A DNA stretch of 56,063 nucleotides from Burkholderia sp. H160 (GCA_000173575.1 ABYL01000039.1:1-56063), one strand, 5' to 3'; counted from the first letter of the stretch, positions 10,422 to 20,523 are shown. Translations and numbers: made by a program. Notes: generated by a model from the sequence alone, not told the origin.

Positions 10422-11215
10422 GGGCGCGCCTCGTCGTGGGACGGCTGCGGGGTTTGCGCCGCTTTGGCTGATTTCGCGGCTTTGTCGGCCATGCGCTCGG
10501 CGGTCGTCTGCGCGACCTTGTCGCGCACGTACTCGGGTGCGGCCTGATCAGCGGGCACCGTGCGGCCCGCATGGAACGCGCGCAGCGCCGCATACGCGAG
10601 CGGCAGCGCATGCGGCAACGCTTCGCCATCGACGCGCCGCGCGGCAGCGACCGCCGGCAAGCGCTCGCCGAACGCAGCGGCCGCGTTACCGGCGAGCGTG
10701 AACGGGACGTCGGGTAGCACGAGCCGCCCAGGCGCATCGAGCGATGCCGTCTGCACGGTGCGCCATTCGCGTTGCGCGTCGTCCCACGCGTAGTCGGCCC
10801 AGTAGATTTCGTCCATGCGCGCGTCGAGCGCGGCAAGCACGCGCGTCGTCGACGGATCGCGCAGGCGGGCGCTCTCCGCGCACACGAGCAGCGTGCCGAT
10901 CGGCACGACTGGCAGATTCAGGCCGAACGCGAGGCCTTGGGCGACGCCGGTCGCCGTACGCAGTCCGGTGAACGAACCCGGACCCGAGCCGAACGCAATC
11001 GCGTCGCAGTCCGCCAGCGTGAGGCCAGCTTCTTCGAACAGTTCGCGGATCGCCGGCAGCAGGCGTGTACTGGACACCGCGCCGGTCTGTTCGTGACGGA
11101 CCCAGACGCGGGCTTCGGCGGTGGGCTGACCGGCGGTATCGACGGACGCGGACACGAGCGCCGCCGAACAGAATTCGGTCGATGTATCGAGGGCAAGGAG
11201 CACTGTTTGAGTCAT
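10418..11215 (-). CDS. tsaB: tRNA threonylcarbamoyladenosine biosynthesis protein TsaB
   Basis: TsaB is the non-catalytic ASKHA-fold partner of TsaD in making t6A at position 37 of ANN-reading tRNAs. The N-terminus LLALDTSTEFCSAAL and the later GSGPGSFTGLRT loop are diagnostic. The product has 265 residues, slightly longer than E. coli TsaB because of an Ala/Lys-rich C-terminal tail. ATG 11215 is chosen by the position of ALDTST; the frame upstream is open but unlike the family. It heads the tsaB-rimI-glycosylase-DUF1853 run and diverges from the acyl-CoA-binding protein gene. Confidence 0.96.
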   Translation of the reverse strand: MTQTVLLALDTSTEFCSAALVSASVDTAGQPTAEARVWVRHEQTGAVSSTRLLPAIRELFEEAGLTLADCDAIAFGSGPGSFTGLRTATGVAQGLAFGLNLPVVPIGTLLVCAESARLRDPSTTRVLAALDARMDEIYWADYAWDDAQREWRTVQTASLDAPGRLVLPDVPFTLAGNAAAAFGERLPAVAAARRVDGEALPHALPLAYAALRAFHAGRTVPADQAAPEYVRDKVAQTTAERMADKAAKSAKAAQTPQPSHDEARP

Positions 11216-11393
11216 GGACCGTATTGTAATCGGCACGATGCGCGTGAATGGTGGTTTGCGGGTGGTTTGCGTGGACACACCGCCCGGCTTCGCGGCCACC
11301 CCCGTTTGGAATAAGCCCTCGGTCCCGCGACGGCAGGCAGTTGTTATGATTTTCAGCCGATCTCATCTATCCCGCCACGCGGGCCAAACGACC

Positions 11394-11663
11394 ATGACCG
11401 ACATCAACTCCCAGTTCGCGCAAGCCCAGGAAGACGTCAAGCAATTGCCCGAGCGTCCGGGCAACCTGACGCTGCTGCGTCTCTATGCGCTCTTCAAGCA
11501 AGCGAGCGAAGGCGACGTGCACGGCGACAAGCCGGGCTTCACCGACATCGTCGGCAAATACAAGTACGACGCGTGGGCCGCGCTGAAAGGCACGGCGCAG
11601 GACGCTGCGAAGCAGCAATACGTCGAGCTCGTTGCATCGCTGAAGAGCGGCGCCGCGGCCTGA
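11394..11663 (+). CDS. Acyl-CoA-binding protein
   Basis: This 89-residue protein matches the four-helix acyl-CoA-binding protein family over its whole length. The conserved ligand-binding segment is YALFKQASEGDV followed by a proline and by GKYKYDAWAALKG, which contains the tyrosine, lysine and tryptophan that hold the CoA head group. Such proteins buffer and deliver long-chain acyl-CoA in the cytosol. ATG 11394 was selected because residues before it do not match the family. It stands alone, divergent from tsaB, with a 500-base gap after it. Confidence 0.93.
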   Translation: MTDINSQFAQAQEDVKQLPERPGNLTLLRLYALFKQASEGDVHGDKPGFTDIVGKYKYDAWAALKGTAQDAAKQQYVELVASLKSGAAA

Positions 11664-12163
11664 GGTTCCGACGCGCGAATCATCTGCGGAAAGGGCGGTC
11701 ACGCAAGCCTGTGATCGTCTCGCGGCGGTTTCGGACGCGAAGCCCCGGGCCGCCGCTCCCGCCTTGCTACACAATTCCGGCACTTTTTTCGTCGGATTTG
11801 TCCGAATGGTGGCGCAGTGCAGCAAACCCCGCTATAATGCCGCCTGCGCTTCACTGCTTTGCCCGTTTTTCCAGCGGTCCTCGCGGCGCAGCGTCCCATA
11901 GCGTTTGCTCCAATCCAGTTTAGAACCTGTCCCCTTCTGCCTAGCCCACTACGGGCTCAAGTCCCAGGCTGGCGACTCGCCATGTTGGCACGTCGCATCC
12001 GATACAGCTTCTAACGAAAAACTCGCCTTCACTGTCGCGAGTTGCCCCCGTTTTTCGATTTGCTCGCTGCTTTATTGCTCGCTGAATCCGACGACTTGGG
12101 TATGCCGATTGGCGTTGACGTTTTCATCCGATGAACCACCCAGGATCGTTTTCAAGGATTCAC
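11664..12163 (+). promoter_or_regulatory. 500-base non-coding region: long leader of rhlE
   Basis: I find no credible gene here. A TATAAT hexamer at 11833-11838, with a partial -35 (TGGCGC at 11810-11815, 17-base spacer), suggests transcription starting near 11845. That would leave about 320 untranslated bases before rhlE. The leader contains short complementary pieces such as AGCCC/GGGCT near 11943-11958 but no long perfect stem. Long structured leaders are known in front of several cold-inducible DEAD-box helicase genes, so post-transcriptional control is plausible but not shown. Confidence 0.4.
11810..11838 (+). promoter_or_regulatory. Candidate sigma-70 promoter for rhlE
   Basis: The -10 element is a perfect TATAAT (11833-11838). 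The -35 element is weak (TGGCGC), spaced by 17 bases. It is the only good -10 match in this gap. Confidence 0.45.
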
Positions 12164-13762
12164 ATGACTTTGAGCAACACCCCCAGCAGCCCGTTGAACG
12201 CCATCGCCGACGAAGCACTCGGTCTTGCACCCGCCGCTCCCGAAGCCGCCGCGCAAGCTGACGCCAAGCCGACCTTCGCGTCGCTCGGCCTGTCCGCGGA
12301 TGTCGTCTCCGCGCTGACCGCTGCAGGCTACGAGCACCCGACGCCGGTGCAGCAACGCGCAGTGCCGGCAGGTATCGCCGGCCGCGATCTGCTGGTTTCG
12401 AGCCCGACCGGCTCGGGCAAGACCGCCGCGTTCATGCTGCCCGCCATCGAGCGTTTCGCGCAGCTGCAAAAGGCCCAGGCGAGCCAGCCGCGCGAACCGC
12501 GCCCGGCCGACGGTGGCCGCGGCCGCCGTCCGCAACCGGTCGCGCGTCCGACCATGCTGGTGCTGACCCCGACCCGCGAACTCGCGATGCAGGTCACGAC
12601 CGCCGCCGCGACGTACGGCAAGCACCTGAAGCGCCTGCGCACCGTCAGCATTCTCGGCGGCGTCGCTTATGGCCAGCAGCTGATGCTGCTCGCGAAGAAC
12701 CCCGAAATCCTCGTCGCGACGCCGGGCCGTCTGATCGACCACCTCGAGCGCGGCCGCATCGATCTGTCGCAACTGCAGATCCTCGTGCTCGACGAAGCCG
12801 ACCGCATGCTCGATATGGGCTTCATCGACGACATCGACACGATCGTCGCCGAGACGCCGGCTACGCGTCAGACCATGCTGTTCTCGGCCACGCTCGACGG
12901 CAAGATCGGCTCGCTGACCGGCCGTCTGCTGAAGGACCCGGAGCGCATCGAGATCGTCCAGCGCATGGAGCAGCGCACCAACATCGCGCAAACCGTCCAC
13001 TACGTCGACGACCGCGATCACAAGGACCGTCTGCTCGACCATCTGCTGCGCGACGCCGGCCTCGACCAGGCCATCGTCTTCACCGCCACCAAGATGGACG
13101 CCGACCAGCTGGCCGGCCGTCTGGCCGACGCCGGTTTCGAATCGGCCGCGCTGCACGGCGACCTGCCGCAAGGCGCGCGTAACCGCACGATCCGCGCGCT
13201 GCGCGAACGCCGCGTGCGCGTGCTGGTCGCGACCGACGTCGCCGCTCGCGGTATCGACATCCCCGGCATCACGCACGTGTTCAACTACGACCTGCCGAAG
13301 TTCGCTGAAGACTATGTGCACCGTATCGGCCGTACCGGCCGGGCGGGCCGCTCGGGTGTCGCGGTAAGCCTCGTGCATCACGCCGAACAGGGCGCGCTCA
13401 AGCGCATCGAGCGCTTCGTGCGCACGCCGCTGCCGGTCAACGTCGTCGAAGGCTTCGAGCCGCGCAAGGCGCCGCCTTCGGGCAATGGCCGTCCTGGCTT
13501 CGGCGGCCGCGGCCGTCCTGGCGGTAACGGTCGCCGCTTCGGCAGCGGCTCGGGCAAGCCGGGCGGCTTCGGCGGCTCGCGCAATGGGAACGGCGGCGGC
13601 AATGGCAACGGCGGCGGCTGGGGCAACAAGTCGGCCAGCGGTTCGCGTGACGGCTACGGCTCGCGCGACAGCCATGGCGGCTCGCGTGACGGCTACGGTT
13701 CGCGCGACGGCTACGGCGCGCGCCGCAACGACGGTCCGCGCACGGCGCGTCGCGGCAGCTGA
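12164..13762 (+). CDS. rhlE: DEAD-box ATP-dependent RNA helicase RhlE
   Basis: All helicase motifs are present in order: the Q motif around HPTPVQQRA, Walker A SPTGSGKT, PTRELAMQ, TPGRLIDH, DEAD, SAT, ARGIDIPG and HRIGRTGRAGRSG. A Gly/Arg/Ser-rich tail of about 90 residues follows, ending in several SRDGYGSRD-type repeats; such tails bind RNA non-specifically. The 532-residue size and tail fit the RhlE group, which works in ribosome assembly and RNA turnover. ATG 12164 follows AAGGA by 5 bases; an ATG at 12131 in the same frame lacks a clear ribosome-binding site. An intrinsic terminator follows. Confidence 0.93.
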   Translation: MTLSNTPSSPLNAIADEALGLAPAAPEAAAQADAKPTFASLGLSADVVSALTAAGYEHPTPVQQRAVPAGIAGRDLLVSSPTGSGKTAAFMLPAIERFAQLQKAQASQPREPRPADGGRGRRPQPVARPTMLVLTPTRELAMQVTTAAATYGKHLKRLRTVSILGGVAYGQQLMLLAKNPEILVATPGRLIDHLERGRIDLSQLQILVLDEADRMLDMGFIDDIDTIVAETPATRQTMLFSATLDGKIGSLTGRLLKDPERIEIVQRMEQRTNIAQTVHYVDDRDHKDRLLDHLLRDAGLDQAIVFTATKMDADQLAGRLADAGFESAALHGDLPQGARNRTIRALRERRVRVLVATDVAARGIDIPGITHVFNYDLPKFAEDYVHRIGRTGRAGRSGVAVSLVHHAEQGALKRIERFVRTPLPVNVVEGFEPRKAPPSGNGRPGFGGRGRPGGNGRRFGSGSGKPGGFGGSRNGNGGGNGNGGGWGNKSASGSRDGYGSRDSHGGSRDGYGSRDGYGARRNDGPRTARRGS

Positions 13763-13808
13763 TCGCGGGACGGCTTCACGCCGTCTGGCAGTCGAAAGGA
13801 AAGGAAAA

Positions 13809-13836
13809 ACCGGTGCCCAGGCGCCGGTTTTTTTTC
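13809..13836 (+). terminator. Intrinsic terminator of rhlE
   Basis: ACCGGTGC and GCGCCGGT (one G-U pair) form an 8-pair stem with a CCAG loop, followed directly by a run of eight T. Confidence 0.85.
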
Positions 13837-14148
13837 GTCCCTTGCCCGCCCGCCCCAAATTTCACGATGTGAAAAAAATTTTTGCGTCGTAAAAAATCAT
13901 GCTGCAAGGCACAAGAACGGCTATTGCAACAGGGAAAATATCGTTTCTCATCACGAAATGCCCATCTCAAGCCATTGATTTAATAGAAAAATAAATATTG
14001 GAAAAACGCTTTGCGGCGTCTATTGAGGCTTCGTCGATTTGCCTAGACTCTTATATAAGACTTCACGAAACAGAACGCCCGGCAGGGCCCGACGTTTCGA
14101 GAAGACAGAGTCACCCATCCCCCATAACTGGCATCGAAGGAGCACATC
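13837..14148 (+). promoter_or_regulatory. Non-coding, AT-rich region upstream of aceA with a perfect palindrome
   Basis: No gene is visible. The stretch 13860-14000 is much richer in A and T than its surroundings. At 14049-14060 lies the 12-base perfect palindrome TCTTATATAAGA, about 90 bases before the aceA ATG. This position fits an operator of a dimeric regulator acting on aceA. A GAAGGAG ribosome-binding site sits just before the ATG. Confidence 0.5.
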
Positions 14149-15459
<1,311 letters not shown>

Positions 15460-15648
15460 GATCAGCCAGTCGGGTTGTGCCGTCCCGTGGCCTGAGCGCA
15501 GGAACGATCGGCAAACGTCGCGCGGCACCGCCAGAGTGCCGCCGACACAGGGAGGCCGTGCCGGATTGGCAGGAGCGTTAGAGCGAATGTCGACGGCCGG
15601 AGAGTCTGAGAGAAGCCGGCACGCGGCAAGCGTGCGGCGAACCTGAAC

Positions 15649-15679
15649 GCGCCGGCGTCGCCGCCGGCGCGCTTTTTTT
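15649..15679 (+). terminator. Intrinsic terminator of aceA
   Basis: GCGCCGGCG and CGCCGGCGC form a nine-pair stem with a TCGC loop, extended by flanking bases and followed by seven T. Confidence 0.88.
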
Positions 15680-15721
15680 CGAAAGCGCCGCGCCCCGGCA
15701 CGCTGCCGCAGGCGCGCCGTT

Positions 15722-16156
15722 TCAACGATAGACGATCACGGGAATCTTCGTATGGGTGAGCACGCGTTGCGTTTCACTGCCGATCAGCAGGCTGCCGAGC
15801 CCGCGCCGCCCATGCGACGCCATGAAGATCACGTCGCAGCCGCCCTGCTCGGCCGCTTCGATGATGCCGAGATACGGCGCCGGATGCACGCTCGTGCGGC
15901 TCTCGACGCTGACGCCGACGCGGTGCGCCGCATGCTCGACCTCACGCAGATGCACGCGTGCTTCGCGCTCGCTGCGTTGCAGGAACTCGCCGGGCGGTTC
16001 GACCGCGATGTCGGAGAACGGCGAGTACGGATATTGCGGCAGACACGCGTACGCGGTGACGCGCGCGCCGACGGCCTGCGCGAGGTCGATCGCGCCCGCT
16101 ATCGCCTTGCGGGACAGGTCTGAACCATCGGTCGGAACCAGGATGTGCCTGAACAT
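15722..16156 (-). CDS. Universal stress protein (UspA family)
   Basis: A single 144-residue Usp domain. It starts with FRHILVPTDGSDLS, where the Asp contacts the nucleotide, and ends with the ATP-binding pattern SHGRRGLGSLLIGSET. The full glycine motif suggests an ATP-binding Usp rather than the UspA type that does not bind ATP. Of two adjacent ATG codons, the second (16156) is better spaced from GGAGGG. It is convergent with aceA and lies downstream of the LysR gene on the same strand. Its partner process is unknown. Confidence 0.92.
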   Translation of the reverse strand: MFRHILVPTDGSDLSRKAIAGAIDLAQAVGARVTAYACLPQYPYSPFSDIAVEPPGEFLQRSEREARVHLREVEHAAHRVGVSVESRTSVHPAPYLGIIEAAEQGGCDVIFMASHGRRGLGSLLIGSETQRVLTHTKIPVIVYR

Positions 16157-16292
16157 CATGCCCTCCGTCGCCGGCTGCGCGCAGCGCGGCGTCAGCGTCC
16201 AACAAAGCCCAGGGTGCAGGCTGCTCGAAACGATTGTAGTGCGTGTGAATGTGGGTAAGGATCGGCTTCGTGTCGGTCTGAAGATGGGCGCA

Positions 16293-17195
16293 TCAGTCCC
16301 AGTAACCGGGTTCGCCATACGTATGCTTGAGAAAGTCCAGAAACAGCCGCACTCGCAGCGGCAGATGACGGCGCTGCGGGAACACCGCGTGAATGCCGAT
16401 CGGCGGCGCGGCGAATTCGTCGAGCACGCTGACGAGGCGGCCCGCGGCGATCTCCGTGCCGACCTCCCACCACGAGCGCCAGGCGAGCCCGTGCCCGGCG
16501 AGACACCATTCGTGCAGCACGGCGCCGTCCGAGCACTCCATCGTGCCGGACACCTTGATCGACACGACCTTGCCGTCCTGCTGGAACATCCAGCCGCGCT
16601 GCTGGTTCGCGCTCGCGCCGAGCGCGAGGCAATTGTGGCGCGCGAGATCGGCGAGGCTGTGCGGTGCGCCGCGCCGGCTCAGATACGCGGGCGACGCGAC
16701 GCACACGCGGCGGTTTTCGGCGAGCTTCAGCGACACCAGCGACGAATCGGGCAACTCGCCGAGCCGCACCGCGCAATCGAAACCTTCGTTGACGAGGTCG
16801 ACGAGGCGATCGGACAGATCAAGCGTGATCGATACGTCCGGATGCGCGACCGTGAAGGCTGGCACCAGCGGCGCCACATGCCGGCGCCCGAAGCCGGCCG
16901 GCGCCGACAGCCGCAGATGACCGCTCGCCTTCACGCCGCCCGCCGACACGCTCGCCTCGGCGTTCTGCATGTCGTGAAGGATGCGCTGGCAGTCTTCGAG
17001 AAACGCCGAGCCTTCAAAGGTCAGCGTGATCTTGCGCGTCGTGCGCACGAGCAGCTTGACACCAAGGCGCTCTTCGAGCGCGTCGATGCGCCGACCGATG
17101 ATCGCGGGCGCGACGCCCTCGGCGAGCGCCGCCGCGGACAGGCTTCCTTTGGCCGCGACGGTAGCGAAGGTCTCGATCTGCTTGAAACGATCCAT
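16293..17195 (-). CDS. LysR-family transcriptional regulator
   Basis: The 300-residue protein has an N-terminal winged helix-turn-helix (residues 1-60, with FATVAAKGSLSAAALAEG and the recognition region GRRIDALEERLGVKLL) and a C-terminal effector-binding domain. I placed the start at MDRFKQIE (17195). It is transcribed away from the HAD hydrolase gene, and LysR proteins often control the divergent neighbour, so the HAD gene and possibly aceB are candidate targets. The effector cannot be read from the sequence. Confidence 0.93.
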   Translation of the reverse strand: MDRFKQIETFATVAAKGSLSAAALAEGVAPAIIGRRIDALEERLGVKLLVRTTRKITLTFEGSAFLEDCQRILHDMQNAEASVSAGGVKASGHLRLSAPAGFGRRHVAPLVPAFTVAHPDVSITLDLSDRLVDLVNEGFDCAVRLGELPDSSLVSLKLAENRRVCVASPAYLSRRGAPHSLADLARHNCLALGASANQQRGWMFQQDGKVVSIKVSGTMECSDGAVLHEWCLAGHGLAWRSWWEVGTEIAAGRLVSVLDEFAAPPIGIHAVFPQRRHLPLRVRLFLDFLKHTYGEPGYWD

Positions 17196-17351
17196 GAGCG
17201 ATAGGCGCCGCGCGAATCGATGAAATCGGCGCAAAAGTGAGGGTTGCGTGTGAGATTAGGTATATGAAAGTAAAAGATCAAGTGATATTTAGCCTCTTTT
17301 TTAGTATCTAAGGTCACCAATACAATCGATCCCGACCTCTGACAGGAGCGC

Positions 17352-18134
17352 ATGGCAATGTCGGCCACAACGACACCTTTCCCGCGAGCAGTCATATTCG
17401 ACGCCTACGGCACGTTGTTCGACGTGCATTCGGTGATCGCCGCCGCGGAGCAGTTGTTCCCCGGCCACGGCGACGCGCTGTCGCAGTTGTGGCGTCAGAA
17501 GCAGATCGAATACACGCAACTGCGCACGCTCGCCGCGCGTACCGACGTGCCCGGCGAACACTACCGCCCGTTCTGGGACATCACGCTCGACGCACTGCGC
17601 TTCGCCGCGAAAAGACTCCAGCTCACGCTCGGCCGCGCGGCCCAAAAACGTCTGATGGACGAATACGCGTGCCTGTCCGCGTTTCCCGATGCGGTGCCCG
17701 TGCTGCGCGCGTTGCGCGAGTCCAGCGCCGCGCCGCGTATCGGGCTTGCGATTCTGTCGAACGGCAATCCGCAGATGCTCGACATCGCGGTCAAGAGTGC
17801 CGGCATGAACGCCCTCTTCGATCATGTGCTGTCGGTCGACGCGGTGCGCGCGTACAAACCCTCGCCCGCCGCGTATGCGCTCGGCCCCGACGCGTTCGGC
17901 GTGTCCGCGCGCGAGATCGTGTTCGTGTCGTCGAACGGCTGGGACGTGGCGGGGGCGACATGGTTCGGCTTCACGACGTTCTGGCTGAACCGGCAGAACC
18001 TGCCCGTCGAGGAACTCGGCGTAACGCCGCACGGCACCGGCGGCGGCATGAACGATCTGCTGGGCTTTCTGCAGACGCTCGCGACGGCGTCGCGAGCGAC
18101 CGGCAGCCGCAAACGCGCCAGCCCGCGCGAATGA
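17352..18134 (+). CDS. Haloacid dehalogenase type II (HAD superfamily)
   Basis: The N-terminal VIFDAYGTLFDVHSV carries the nucleophile D17 and closely matches L-2-haloacid dehalogenases. Motif II is LSNGN and motif III/IV includes VSSNGWDVAGA. The cap domain between motifs I and II has the expected length. The 260-residue total is some 30 longer than usual because of a basic C-terminal tail. In non-degrading bacteria such enzymes may act on other substrates, so true haloacid hydrolysis is not certain. A GGAG site precedes the ATG. It lies 78 bases before aceB and may share its transcript. Confidence 0.88.
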   Translation: MAMSATTTPFPRAVIFDAYGTLFDVHSVIAAAEQLFPGHGDALSQLWRQKQIEYTQLRTLAARTDVPGEHYRPFWDITLDALRFAAKRLQLTLGRAAQKRLMDEYACLSAFPDAVPVLRALRESSAAPRIGLAILSNGNPQMLDIAVKSAGMNALFDHVLSVDAVRAYKPSPAAYALGPDAFGVSAREIVFVSSNGWDVAGATWFGFTTFWLNRQNLPVEELGVTPHGTGGGMNDLLGFLQTLATASRATGSRKRASPRE

Positions 18135-18212
18135 CGGTGCCCCTCGCATCCGCAACCCACTACACCTTTTCAACCTTCGCATTTCTGCCATCTGACCGAC
18201 CAAGGAGAAAAC

Positions 18213-19805
18213 ATGGCTCATTCGCTGTCGCTGCCGCAGGGCATGGAAATCACCGGCGAGATCAAGCCCGGCTTTGAAGCGATCCTCACGCGCGAAGCGC
18301 TCGAACTCGTCGCGGCGTTGCATCGCACCTTCGAGCCGCGCCGCCAGGAGCTGCTGCAGGCGCGCGTCGAACGCACGAAGCGGCTAGACGCGGGCGAGCG
18401 GCCCGACTTCCTCACCGCCACGCAGAGCGTGCGCGAAGGCGACTGGAAGATCGCGGCGCTGCCGCAGGATCTGCAGTGCCGGCGCGTCGAGATCACGGGT
18501 CCCGTCGAGCGCAAGATGATCATCAACGCGCTCAATTCGGGCGCGGACTCCTACATGACCGACTTCGAGGATTCGAATGCGCCGAGCTGGGACAACCAGA
18601 TCACCGGGCATATCAATCTGAAGGACGCGGTGCGCCGCACGATCTCGCTTGAACAGAACGGCAAGTCGTACCGGCTCAACGACAAGACCGCCACGCTGAT
18701 CGTGCGTCCGCGCGGCTGGCATCTCGACGAGAAGCACGTGAAGGTCGACGGCACGCGCGTGTCCGGCGGCATCTTCGACTTCGCGTTGTACATGGTGCAC
18801 AACGCGAAGGAACTGATCGCGCGCGGCTCGGGCCCGTATTTCTATCTGCCGAAGATGGAGAGCCATCTCGAGGCGCGTCTGTGGAACGACATCTTCGTCG
18901 CCGCGCAGGAAGCGGTCGGCGTGCCTCGGGGCACGATTCGCGCGACGGTGCTGATCGAGACGATCGTCGCGGCGTTCGAAATGGACGAGATCCTGTACGA
19001 GCTGCGCGAACATAGCTCGGGCCTGAACGCGGGCCGCTGGGACTACATCTTCTCGGCGATCAAGAAGTTCAAGAGCGACCGCGACTTCTGCCTCGCCGAC
19101 CGCTCGCAGATCACGATGACCGCGCCGTTCATGCGTGCGTACGCGTTGCTGCTGCTGAAGACCTGCCATCGCCGCAACGCGCCGGCGATCGGCGGCATGA
19201 GCGCGCTGATTCCGATCAAGAACGATCCGGCGGCGAACGACAAGGCGATGGCCGGCGTGCGTTCGGACAAGGCGCGCGACGCGGGCGACGGCTACGACGG
19301 CGGCTGGGTCGCGCATCCGGGTCTCGTGCCGGTCGCGATGGAAGAGTTTCTCAAGGTGCTCGGCGACAGGCCGAACCAGATCGGCAAGCAGCGCGACGAC
19401 GTGCACGTGCGCGCGACCGATCTGCTCGACTTCCGCCCGGAAACGCCGATCACCGAAGCGGGTCTGCGCAACAACATCAACGTCGGCATTCACTACCTCG
19501 GTTCGTGGCTCGCGGGCAATGGCTGTGTGCCGATTCACAACCTGATGGAAGATGCCGCCACCGCCGAGATTTCGCGCTCGCAGGTCTGGCAATGGATCCG
19601 CTCGCCGAAGGGCAAACTCGACGACGGCCGCAAGGTGACGGTCGAACTGGTCCGCGAGCTCGCGGTGCAGGAACTGGACAAGGTCAAACAGACTGTTGGC
19701 GGCGATACGAAGCCGTATGAGCGTGCCGCCGAGATCTTCGAGCAGATGTCGACCGCGGAGCAGTTCACCGAGTTTCTGACGCTGCCGCTTTACGAAGAGA
19801 TTTGA
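18213..19805 (+). CDS. aceB: Malate synthase A
   Basis: Malate synthase condenses glyoxylate with acetyl-CoA to malate, completing the glyoxylate bypass. The sequence is full length for isoform A (530 residues). It has conserved blocks such as NSGADSYMTDFEDS near residue 110, the FYLPKMESHLEARLWND block and the GMSALIPIKNDP block. An AAGGAG site lies 7 bases before the ATG. The HAD gene precedes it closely; a 15-base tandem repeat and an intrinsic terminator follow. There is no adjacent aceK. Confidence 0.97.
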   Translation: MAHSLSLPQGMEITGEIKPGFEAILTREALELVAALHRTFEPRRQELLQARVERTKRLDAGERPDFLTATQSVREGDWKIAALPQDLQCRRVEITGPVERKMIINALNSGADSYMTDFEDSNAPSWDNQITGHINLKDAVRRTISLEQNGKSYRLNDKTATLIVRPRGWHLDEKHVKVDGTRVSGGIFDFALYMVHNAKELIARGSGPYFYLPKMESHLEARLWNDIFVAAQEAVGVPRGTIRATVLIETIVAAFEMDEILYELREHSSGLNAGRWDYIFSAIKKFKSDRDFCLADRSQITMTAPFMRAYALLLLKTCHRRNAPAIGGMSALIPIKNDPAANDKAMAGVRSDKARDAGDGYDGGWVAHPGLVPVAMEEFLKVLGDRPNQIGKQRDDVHVRATDLLDFRPETPITEAGLRNNINVGIHYLGSWLAGNGCVPIHNLMEDAATAEISRSQVWQWIRSPKGKLDDGRKVTVELVRELAVQELDKVKQTVGGDTKPYERAAEIFEQMSTAEQFTEFLTLPLYEEI

Positions 19806-19821
19806 TGGTGTCGATGATGCG

Positions 19822-19859
19822 GGCTCGAGCGCATTAGGCTCGAGCGCATTAGGCTCGAT
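19822..19859. repeat. Short tandem repeat, 15-base unit
   Basis: The unit GGCTCGAGCGCATTA occurs twice head to tail (19822-19836, 19837-19851), followed by a third copy that breaks off after GGCTCGA. It lies just after aceB and before its terminator, in non-coding sequence. Confidence 0.85.
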
Positions 19860-19894
19860 CGAGCCATGTGATCGCATCGGCTTGATCTGAACGA

Positions 19895-19931
19895 CGGCGC
19901 GCCGGGTACATGCCTGGTGCGCCGTTTTTTT
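19895..19931 (+). terminator. Intrinsic terminator of aceB
   Basis: CGGCGCGCCGGG pairs with CCTGGTGCGCCG through twelve pairs including two G-U, with a TACATG loop, followed by seven T. Confidence 0.87.
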
Positions 19932-19943
19932 GTGCGTGGCCGC

Positions 19944-20345
19944 TCAGCGCGTGCGCCGATATTCGACCCAATCTCCCGAACGGATTTCGTGCAGTCCTTT
20001 GACCGCGCTGGGCGCAACTGGATAGAAGCGGCAGTTCACGACGTCGCCATCCACTTTGACCATCACCTCGCGCGCCAGAAAGCGATCCTCGACGCCGGGA
20101 TACACGTCTTCGATCTCGTCGAGCACCGCGACGAGCGCATCGTCGATTTCATAAACCTCGCCGCGCACGTCGACGCCCGCTTCGTCGACGACAAAGCCCG
20201 GATAGTCGCCAAAATCGTACAGATGACCGCGCACGGTGGTGCTACCGAGCAGGCTCGGCGCGGGGATGTCGTTGCGCGCGGCGGCTTCGCTGATGTCGTT
20301 CGCTTCACCGGCACGCAGCGTGCCGTAGACAAAGACGGTCTGCAT
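19944..20345 (-). CDS. Gamma-glutamylcyclotransferase-like protein (AIG2/GGCT fold)
   Basis: The 133-residue product begins MQTVFVYGTLRAGEAND, the YGTLR motif that binds the gamma-glutamyl moiety in this fold. It continues with an EVYEIDD segment containing the likely catalytic acid. Family members cyclise gamma-glutamyl amino acids or amines, but the bacterial substrate is usually unknown. The start at 20345 is fixed by the motif position. It converges with aceB and diverges from the AraC-family gene. Confidence 0.85.
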   Translation of the reverse strand: MQTVFVYGTLRAGEANDISEAAARNDIPAPSLLGSTTVRGHLYDFGDYPGFVVDEAGVDVRGEVYEIDDALVAVLDEIEDVYPGVEDRFLAREVMVKVDGDVVNCRFYPVAPSAVKGLHEIRSGDWVEYRRTR

Positions 20346-20523
20346 CGTCGTTGAGTCTCCTGGGTCTGAGGTGATGTTGGTGGCTCGCGAAATCGACCCA
20401 TTATGCAACGGAGATCCGTTGGCAACATCAACCGGGCACGCTCTACAATGGCTCAAGCCCACGACGGTGTAAGGCGGCGACCAAGCTTCGCCCTCATCGC
20501 CCCGTTATCCGACCGACCTTGCC

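Noticed and set aside
13600-13760. Closely spaced direct repeats considered as a CRISPR-like array
   Set aside because: They are in-frame codon repeats of the helicase tail with no spacers of constant length and no cas genes nearby.
12152-13858. 568-residue open frame opposite rhlE
   Set aside because: It is an antisense shadow of a well-supported helicase gene; its sequence is an Ala/Arg/Val repeat without a known fold.
18384-19877. 497-residue open frame opposite aceB
   Set aside because: Antisense shadow with an Arg/Asp/His-rich composition; aceB is certain.
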